This document shows positions 58,266-64,000 of a stretch of DNA of 64,000 nucleotides, in pieces. Numbering within the stretch: position 1 is the first letter of the stretch; each line of letters starts with the position of its first letter. Under the pieces are notes generated by a model, which worked only from the letters and a program-made list of their open reading frames with translations, had not been told where the DNA came from and ran no database searches. The DNA lies in NCBI RefSeq assembly GCF_003201675.2, contig NZ_CP029287.2, positions 1,054,001 through 1,118,000 of the forward strand, read 5' to 3'. A program made the translations under genes and the position numbers. The stretch is from Metallosphaera hakonensis JCM 8857 = DSM 7519 (lineage in GTDB: Archaea > Thermoproteota > Thermoprotei_A > Sulfolobales > Sulfolobaceae).

Positions 58266-58631
58266 TCATAGGAACCTGTTAGCCAGCACCGCTATTAATA
58301 TCAACACGGCCGGCGTATCGTCAGCCATGTCTCCTGGATCTCGGGACTCTATGACCGCCCAGGTCAACTTCAAGACTAACGCCACCGCGAAGATTCCTAG
58401 GTAAACGTTCTCCAGCTTTGACAGAGTAGGTTCGTCGTTTCTCTTCATGAGGAAGTAGAGGAGTATACCTATAACCCCTATTATTATCATGGCGATATCG
58501 TCTACTGCATAAAGAGGATTATCGTGCATCTCTGGAGCTATATCTAACCCGAAAACCAAGGCCACTATAGAGGAGAAAAGGAAAACCCTCCTCCTGGAGA
58601 CCAACTTCTCCACTCGTTCCCCGCTGCTCAT
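58266..58631 (-). CDS. Small four-helix membrane protein
   Basis: A 121-residue protein with about four hydrophobic segments (near residues 15-30, 42-60, 75-95 and 105-118). A polar N-terminus with SRRR precedes the first. I do not recognise the family. It stands alone on minus with an AT-rich promoter-like region upstream (58632-58660, including TTTAAATATTAG). Function unknown. Confidence 0.55.
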   Translation of the reverse strand: MSSGERVEKLVSRRRVFLFSSIVALVFGLDIAPEMHDNPLYAVDDIAMIIIGVIGILLYFLMKRNDEPTLSKLENVYLGIFAVALVLKLTWAVIESRDPGDMADDTPAVLILIAVLANRFL

Positions 58632-58952
58632 ACCTTTAATTGTTAATGCTAATATTTAAATATTAGCTTTATTTTCACAATGAAATATCTCATTAGGCTA
58701 ACTGTTATTAAAACAGGTATAAATTCATTCTCCGTAAAAAAGTAAGGTTATAGAGAATAATTTTAGATAGCTGTAAAGTTTGTATCAAATGAATACAAAT
58801 TTTTACACCAGGCCACACATGAGAGGGGTTCCAGGGAGCGTGGATCCCATATAATTCATCATTTAGATTATCATGGAAATTCAATAAATCCATAAAGAAC
58901 TTTTTGTAAAAATCCTTTTAACCTTGTATTACCCTTTTATTAGTGGAGTCGT
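58632..58952. other. Intergenic region between membrane protein and regulator genes
   Basis: An ORF of about 60 codons on minus exists here but has no supporting features. TTTTTGTAAAAATCC and TTTTAACCTTG upstream of 58953 are a likely promoter for the regulator. Confidence 0.35.
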
Positions 58953-59510
58953 ATGGCAAAAAAGAGAACAGCCTTCGATATTGTTAGAGACATGCTAAGC
59001 TTGTGTGAGAATGGAATAAAGAAGACTAACTTAATGTCTGGATCGAGAATCAGCTTTGAATTACTCAAAAAATATCTGGAAATCTTAACTAATTCAGGTT
59101 TAATAGTGGAGAAAAATAAGACCATATTTCTCACTCCCAAGGGAGTGATGACGCTTCGACTCCTAAGGAGACTTGATGAGCTAAGAAGAGAGGAGAGTGC
59201 TTTGATGAATCAAATAAATGGACTACTTCCGCTCAGGGAGAAGTTTGAGGAATCGATATTTGATAACATTAAAGAACTGTTAGCAGAGAATGGAATCATT
59301 TACAAAGCAGTTGGGAATTCTATCCTTGTAGGAGATTTAGAGATATGTGATGAAGAGAAGTGTCGTAAAGGGAATCTCTTCAGTAGCACACCCAGGTTAA
59401 TAATAGGTAAAAGGTTATCCGTGTACTCGAACGGGAGGGAAATCATTATTGTTGAAAACAGGAATATTAAATCAATTTTAGAAAAAATTTTAAGTTCCGT
59501 CAAGGAGTAG
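58953..59510 (+). CDS. Winged-helix transcription regulator (HTH_45-like)
   Basis: A 185-residue regulator. The N-terminal 80 residues form a winged helix of the small archaeal PadR/HTH_45-like type: FDIVRDMLSLCENGIKKTNLMSGSRIS, then LLKKYLEILTNSGLIVEKNK and FLTPKGVMTL. A coiled-coil-like segment follows (LRRLDELRREESALMNQING), and the last 80 residues contain CDEEKCRK near 130, a lone Cys pair. It would bind DNA as a dimer. The target is unknown; it stands as a single gene between unrelated neighbours. Confidence 0.72.
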   Translation: MAKKRTAFDIVRDMLSLCENGIKKTNLMSGSRISFELLKKYLEILTNSGLIVEKNKTIFLTPKGVMTLRLLRRLDELRREESALMNQINGLLPLREKFEESIFDNIKELLAENGIIYKAVGNSILVGDLEICDEEKCRKGNLFSSTPRLIIGKRLSVYSNGREIIIVENRNIKSILEKILSSVKE

Positions 59511-59845
59511 GGATAATAAGGGTCTCTGGACTTATCTTAGGTTGAGGGGCGGAATGCTCCATTTATCTGAAGATAGATAGCTCATTATATCGAACTCTTA
59601 TAATTTGTAGAATGAGGGAGGAGCAACTACCTACATCTCTTTACTAGTATCATTAGATCTGTAAGGTATTTGATGAAGGTCCCTATTTTTCAGATGGGAG
59701 GGACCTCTGACTTTCTCGATTGTTCACCAAATAAGAGATGTAAAACCCAGATCCATGAGGGTAAAGATGAAGATGTAAGCTTTACGATTTAATGGTGCTG
59801 TCATAGACTACAAGAGAAAAGTTCACTTAATTTGCGCATGATTCC
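59511..59845. other. Convergent intergenic region
   Basis: It lies between the 3' ends of the regulator and aminopeptidase genes. No gene, repeat or clear terminator hairpin was seen. Confidence 0.4.
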
Positions 59846-62212
59846 TCACTCTTGCTTCGATTGGACTTTCCCCAAGGAATATAGTTTTCTCATTGCCAGT
59901 GCTCTTATCCTACCATCTTCGCTTTCATTCCCTAGAACTGCTTGAAGTACTGGTATAGCCCTCACGCTAGATGTGTCAGCTAGGGCCTCCACAGCGGAAG
60001 ACCTAACTCTAGGAAACTTGTCCTTGACCAGGACTGAGAGAGGCTCCACTGCTCTCTCCCCGAACTTTCCTAACCATCTCGTGGCAGACTCCCTTACTGG
60101 AAGACTTTCACCCTTGAATGCCTTCTCCATGAGTAACTCGTAGTCTTCCTGCGAGCCCAAATGGGCTAATGCCTCTATCACTGAAGATTTAATTACATCA
60201 AGATGGCTATCCTCCGAGTAATGAGACTTAATCTCCTCCCTGTATTTCTGTATTCCAATCTTGCCTAGACTCCTTATTAACTCTGCCCTAACGTAATAGC
60301 TATCTTCATTCTTAAGCAAGGAAACAGCAATCGCCGATGCCTTTTCATCATATTTGAACTCTGATAGTGCCTTAGCTAATCCCCTCCTTGCCTTGGGATT
60401 TGGATGTATATGCCTGGAGAGTTCTTCTAGGGCCTCCTTGGTTTTCACTTTGCCAAGGCTTATTGAGGCTTCGTAGGACACGCCCCAGAACAGGTCATCA
60501 ATCAATCTACCTAAGGTCTTAATTGCCCTCTCATCACTATACTTTGAAAGAGAGAGAGAAGAACGTATTCTACACATTATGTCCCTATCCTCAGATTCGG
60601 CGAGCAGGAGTTCCTCTCCTTGGTTATCATGGATTACAACAAACGTGTTAAACTTTGGGTCTACACATACATACTTAAGATTAGGAACTGGTAACTCCAT
60701 CCTTGGGGAGTTGAACTGAACGTGTCTAATTTCCTCACCTGAGTCTGTGACCAGCTTAATTTCCAAGTCAAGAGGGTACGTCACTTGGCCTTGCTCAAGG
60801 ATAACAGTGGGACTCCCAGAATACTGAACGGACACTGATATCTCAGGATGCCCCGCAGAATAAACGTAAAGATCGAAAAATTGGGTTAAATCCCTTCCAG
60901 ATACCTCTTCCATAGCCTTTCTAAAGTCCTCAGTGTCCACCGACTTACCGGAGTGTTTCTCAAGGTAAGTCCTGATTCCCTTTCTGAACTCGTCATCTCC
61001 TAACAAACTTCTGAGCGCGTGGAGAACCATGGCTCCCTTTTGGTACGTATGCCTATCGAACAGTTCATCGGCCCACTTGTAGTAACGAGAAACAATGGGC
61101 CTGGAGTACTCGTTGTATTCCTCTAAATAGGTCTTCAACTTGGTATACATGTCGTAAATGAACTCCTCTGTTCCCTTATCCTTCTCAGTGAATAGAGCCT
61201 GGAAATAGGTAGCGAAACCCTCGTTAAGCCATATGTTAGCCCAGTCTTTAGTCGTTACAAGATCGCCAAACCATTGATGGGCCAATTCGTGAGCAATAAG
61301 CGAGTCTGCGGAGTAATCAACGTCCGCCCTCTTATCATGAATCACTCTCCATGTGAGATGGGTACTAGTAATGTACTCCATGCCTCCATTCATGCCATAA
61401 AGAACGACTTGGGCGTATTTCTTGAAGGGATATCTTACCCCAGTATAGGAGGAGAAGAACTCCATGGCTCTCTTAGTGCTCTCCAGGTTCCAAGCGTACT
61501 CCTCAATCCCCTTGGGTAGGTAATATTCTAAATTAACTCCGTCTACCTGTTCCCTAAAGACTGAGAATTCCGCCACCGCAATGCTCGTGAGATAGAAAGA
61601 ATGAGGAAAATCCATTACCCAATGATACTCAGTCCAGTCTCCTAAGTCCTTGGTCTCCACCAGCTCTCCATTGGATATTGCCAACAAAGGCTTTCTAACC
61701 ATGACGAAGATCTCTGTGGAAGTCTTTATCCCAGGCTCAGAAATTGATGGAATCCAATACACCGGATTACTGGTCTCTCCCGTAGAGGAGACCTCAGCTC
61801 TATCCTCAAGAAATTGAAGAGAACCGGTGGCTGAAGTTCGGTAACCTATCTTGACATGATTCTCCCCATCATCAACTTCAAATTTGAAATGGTTTCCATC
61901 ATAATGGAAGTTATTTCTCCCGTTTACGGAGAACTTTAGTACATTGAAATGTTTACCCTCTAACGTCATCTGCCCCTTTCTACATTCCAAGACTAGATCT
62001 GCTTCTCCCTCAATTTTGGATCTATCAATCTTTAGAAAGTAAGTTGCTTTTTTAAAATTACACGGAAAATTGATAGGATAATTCTTAACGTGTTCCCTAA
62101 GGACATAACCTCTTCCAAGCCTTATCTGATCTGAGTCTGCCGGAGGGATGTAACTCATGCCAGATAGATAAATTGCCCAAGTTAAATCATTGTCTCCAAA
62201 ATCTACAAACAT
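59846..62212 (-). CDS. M1-family aminopeptidase with HEAT-like tail
   Basis: A 788-residue zinc aminopeptidase of the tricorn-interacting-factor/APE2 type, which completes peptide degradation after the proteasome. GGMEYITSTH near residue 275 is the exopeptidase motif, and HELAHQWFGD near 310 with NIWLNEGFATY is the HExxH-x18-E zinc site. The last 240 residues are helical repeats of HEAT type (ALEELSRHIHPNPKARRGLA, SAVEALADTSSVRAIPVL), more than in the shorter family members. No signal peptide is evident, so it is probably cytoplasmic. It stands alone on minus. Confidence 0.88.
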   Translation of the reverse strand: MFVDFGDNDLTWAIYLSGMSYIPPADSDQIRLGRGYVLREHVKNYPINFPCNFKKATYFLKIDRSKIEGEADLVLECRKGQMTLEGKHFNVLKFSVNGRNNFHYDGNHFKFEVDDGENHVKIGYRTSATGSLQFLEDRAEVSSTGETSNPVYWIPSISEPGIKTSTEIFVMVRKPLLAISNGELVETKDLGDWTEYHWVMDFPHSFYLTSIAVAEFSVFREQVDGVNLEYYLPKGIEEYAWNLESTKRAMEFFSSYTGVRYPFKKYAQVVLYGMNGGMEYITSTHLTWRVIHDKRADVDYSADSLIAHELAHQWFGDLVTTKDWANIWLNEGFATYFQALFTEKDKGTEEFIYDMYTKLKTYLEEYNEYSRPIVSRYYKWADELFDRHTYQKGAMVLHALRSLLGDDEFRKGIRTYLEKHSGKSVDTEDFRKAMEEVSGRDLTQFFDLYVYSAGHPEISVSVQYSGSPTVILEQGQVTYPLDLEIKLVTDSGEEIRHVQFNSPRMELPVPNLKYVCVDPKFNTFVVIHDNQGEELLLAESEDRDIMCRIRSSLSLSKYSDERAIKTLGRLIDDLFWGVSYEASISLGKVKTKEALEELSRHIHPNPKARRGLAKALSEFKYDEKASAIAVSLLKNEDSYYVRAELIRSLGKIGIQKYREEIKSHYSEDSHLDVIKSSVIEALAHLGSQEDYELLMEKAFKGESLPVRESATRWLGKFGERAVEPLSVLVKDKFPRVRSSAVEALADTSSVRAIPVLQAVLGNESEDGRIRALAMRKLYSLGKVQSKQE

Positions 62213-62822
62213 GAAAAGGTTTCAGGATTACTAAATATCCAGTCTACCAAAAGAGGATACGAACTTATTTAAGGAAGATCTCATTTTATGTGGTGTAATG
62301 TTTTAGTTCAGCTACCCTGGGCTAGCGGATAGTCCATTATCGTCTCACGAGAGTAACTTCCCGCTTATCTTAGTAACAATTTAATAATCTCCATAGCAAA
62401 AGTTCAGTTGAACGGAACTACTCGGTCACGCTCCGCAAAGGAGAAGGGTTGCGGAGTACCTATCCTTCACATGCTTGAATTCGCCCAGCCCTTAGCCTAT
62501 CACCCAGCTCTTTCAGTCGAGTTTTATGATAAGCTAGCTTCTCTTACTTGAAGATTCTTTAGTGACATGACTATCCACATGAAGTAGACTCCGACTCTAT
62601 TCCCCCTAGGCAATTATCAGTTCTTCTCAATCTCATCTTATTGTCTCTTCATCCTACCCATAGAAATATGATCTTTTAGAAATATATAATTTAAGCTTTT
62701 CTCACTATTCTTAAATACGTATCTACGGTATGTTTTCACGATTTGATAATTTTTGCTTATATAGCAACTATCAACAACTAGGAGTGAAACTCCTTATTAA
62801 TATATAGTTACATATTGTAAAG
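62213..62822. other. 610-bp intergenic region with a stable hairpin
   Basis: CTCCGCAA at 62431-62438 pairs with TTGCGGAG at 62449-62456 over a 10-base loop, in a locally GC-rich patch (62420-62500). The rest has no gene that I can support. Near 62700-62820, AT-rich TTAATATATAG precedes the next gene and is a likely promoter. Confidence 0.45.
62431..62456. other. Hairpin in non-coding DNA
   Basis: A perfect 8-base stem with GC-rich arms. It may be part of a small RNA or the end of a decayed IS200/605-type element. There is no further evidence. Confidence 0.35.
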
Positions 62823-63665
62823 ATGTATCCTGCACAAGTGGGGTATTACAAACCCGAGAGCCTAGGAGAAGCGTTGGATTTTCTTGAGAAACATGAGTCC
62901 AAGATTATAGCAGGCGGGCAGAGTCTAATACCAATGTTGAAGTTGAGGATTCTAAACCCCAAATATCTCGTGGACATTGGTGACCTCAAGGAGCTGTCCT
63001 TCATCAGGGAAGGAGATGTTATATCGATTGGGGCTACAACCAGACACAGCGAATTGGTGTCTAAAAGATTACCTGGTGCTGAGATAATCCAAGAAACTGC
63101 GTCAAAAGTGGGCGATGTACAAGTTAGGAATATGGGCACGGTCGGAGGGAGCGTAAGTAACGCTGACCCCTCGGCGGATTACCCAGCAATGTTTTCCGCA
63201 TTGGAAGCAACGATGGTAATAAGGTCTAAGGCTGGGACCAGAGAGGTCAATGCACTGGACTTCTTCAAGGGACCGTTCAATACCGCCCTTGGACAATCGG
63301 ACATCTTAGAACAAGTCAAGGTGAAGCCTTTGAGAGGATATAAACAAGTTTATAGGAAAATTGTAAGGAGAGCGGGAGACTTCGCATTGGTTGGTCTCGC
63401 ATTGGTCCTGAAGGCTAATGCTGGTGTAGTGGAGGACGTAAGGATTGCCTTCACCGGAGTTAGTGATAAACCTTACAGGGCAATTAAGGCTGAGGAGGCC
63501 CTCAGAGGCTCAAAGCTGGATAGCTCCAGCATCTCCAAGGCCTCAGAGATCGCAGTTGAGGGAGTAAACCCTCCATCTGATTCACGGGGATCTTCCATGT
63601 ATAGAAAGGAAGTAATGAAAAGGTTGTTAAGAAATACCCTGGAGGAGATGAAAGATGCTAGCTGA
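62823..63665 (+). CDS. FAD-binding medium subunit of CO/xanthine-dehydrogenase-type enzyme
   Basis: A 280-residue FAD subunit of the molybdenum hydroxylase family (CoxM/CutM-like). [14 protein letters not shown] near residue 31 and [17 protein letters not shown] near 102 are the two FAD-binding motifs. It overlaps the next gene by about 11 bases. Together with the [2Fe-2S] subunit and presumably a Mo subunit beyond the window, it would oxidise CO, an aldehyde or a purine. In Sulfolobales such enzymes are often glyceraldehyde or aldehyde oxidoreductases. The exact substrate is not readable. Confidence 0.88.
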   Translation: MYPAQVGYYKPESLGEALDFLEKHESKIIAGGQSLIPMLKLRILNPKYLVDIGDLKELSFIREGDVISIGATTRHSELVSKRLPGAEIIQETASKVGDVQVRNMGTVGGSVSNADPSADYPAMFSALEATMVIRSKAGTREVNALDFFKGPFNTALGQSDILEQVKVKPLRGYKQVYRKIVRRAGDFALVGLALVLKANAGVVEDVRIAFTGVSDKPYRAIKAEEALRGSKLDSSSISKASEIAVEGVNPPSDSRGSSMYRKEVMKRLLRNTLEEMKDAS

Positions 63666-64000
63666 ACCTGGACAAAGGGTCAAGATAAAGGTAAAAGTAA
63701 ACGGTGTGGAGTACGAGGAAGAGGTAGAGCCCAGGAAATTACTAGTGGACTTCCTGAGAGAGAACTTGAACCTCACGGGAACAAAGATAGGATGCGATAC
63801 AACAACCTGTGGGGCATGTACAGTATTGGTTAACGGAAAGTCTGTAAAGTCGTGTACAATGCTTGCAGTTCAGGCCAACAACAAGGAAGTGGTAACTATC
63901 GAGGGTTTATCTACGGACTCGAGGTTGAGCGTAGTTCAGCAGGCCTTCAAGGACAACTTCGCCTTACAATGCGGGTTCTGCACCGCTGGAATGATAGTCC
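63655..64000 (+). CDS. [2Fe-2S] small subunit of CO/xanthine-dehydrogenase-type enzyme (partial)
   Basis: The first 115 codons of an iron-sulfur subunit (CoxS/CutS-like); the gene runs off the window. The plant-type cluster motif [16 protein letters not shown] is near residue 48 with a further Cys in CTMLAV. The second cluster begins with [12 protein letters not shown] at the window edge. The ATG at 63655 lies inside the end of the FAD-subunit gene, so translation is coupled. A large Mo subunit is expected outside the window. Confidence 0.9.
   Translation, partial: MLAEPGQRVKIKVKVNGVEYEEEVEPRKLLVDFLRENLNLTGTKIGCDTTTCGACTVLVNGKSVKSCTMLAVQANNKEVVTIEGLSTDSRLSVVQQAFKDNFALQCGFCTAGMIV

Noticed and set aside
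58708-58893. Minus-strand ORF of about 60 codons
   Set aside because: No hydrophobic or motif pattern, no promoter and an unusual composition. Treated as chance.
1-64000. CRISPR arrays
   Set aside because: No regularly spaced identical repeats were seen; the repeated families are dispersed over tens of kilobases.

Overview
The window comes from a thermoacidophilic archaeon of the order Sulfolobales, most likely Metallosphaera or a close relative. The grounds are two FoxA-type iron-oxidation oxidase subunits, a CopT-CopM-CopA copper operon, and the CbsAB-SoxL-SoxN-OdsN cytochrome complex followed by a P3-type proton ATPase. Promoters of the TTTAWA type sit about 25-35 bases before start codons, as expected for leaderless archaeal mRNAs. 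The insertion sequences are of Sulfolobales types. I recognised no rRNA, tRNA or CRISPR array.

Layout. 0.5-5 kb: tandem foxA paralogues. 5.4-8.1 kb: a four-CBS protein, an intact IS1-family element and an ankyrin protein. 8.4-21.5 kb: a respiratory island with a molybdopterin/Rieske pair of the arsenite-oxidase type (Mo subunit on minus, Rieske on plus), a CuA-containing terminal oxidase, two nearly identical cupredoxins, two paralogous membrane proteins carrying a Ser-Cys-Cys motif, and a ferredoxin-reductase-like flavoprotein. 22-25 kb: a small AT-rich stress or defence segment (ABC ATPase plus Toprim-like partner, then an MNT/HEPN pair). 25.3-28.4 kb: copper resistance. 28.8-31.2 kb: M20 carboxypeptidase and arginase/agmatinase-family enzyme. 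31.5-39.7 kb: odsN-soxN-soxL-cbsB-cbsA and the proton ATPase. 41.9-44.7 kb: four-subunit 2-oxoacid:ferredoxin oxidoreductase. 44.9-50.9 kb: radical-SAM cluster. 51.1-55.9 kb: IS630 and IS5-type elements around a diiron protein and a ParA-like ATPase. 56-64 kb: ABC transporter, small membrane protein, winged-helix regulator, M1 aminopeptidase, and the start of a CO/xanthine-dehydrogenase-type operon.

How the genes may work together (inference): electrons from Fe(II) would enter through Fox proteins. Electrons from the substrate of the Aio-like enzyme would pass through its Rieske subunit and sulfocyanin-like cupredoxins to the CuA oxidase. CbsAB-SoxLN would connect periplasmic-side electron carriers with the quinone pool. 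CopTMA would handle copper, which is abundant where metal sulfides are leached.

The most novel-looking part is 44.9-50.9 kb. A 25-codon ORF ending in a Cys/Tyr/Trp-containing tail lies just upstream of a SPASM radical-SAM gene that has a perfect internal Shine-Dalgarno site. Divergent from it are a U32-like protein, a metallo-beta-lactamase and two more SPASM radical-SAM enzymes, a layout that recalls PQQ-type peptide-derived cofactor pathways. The window also holds several families of short dispersed repeats, including decayed derivatives of its IS1 element.
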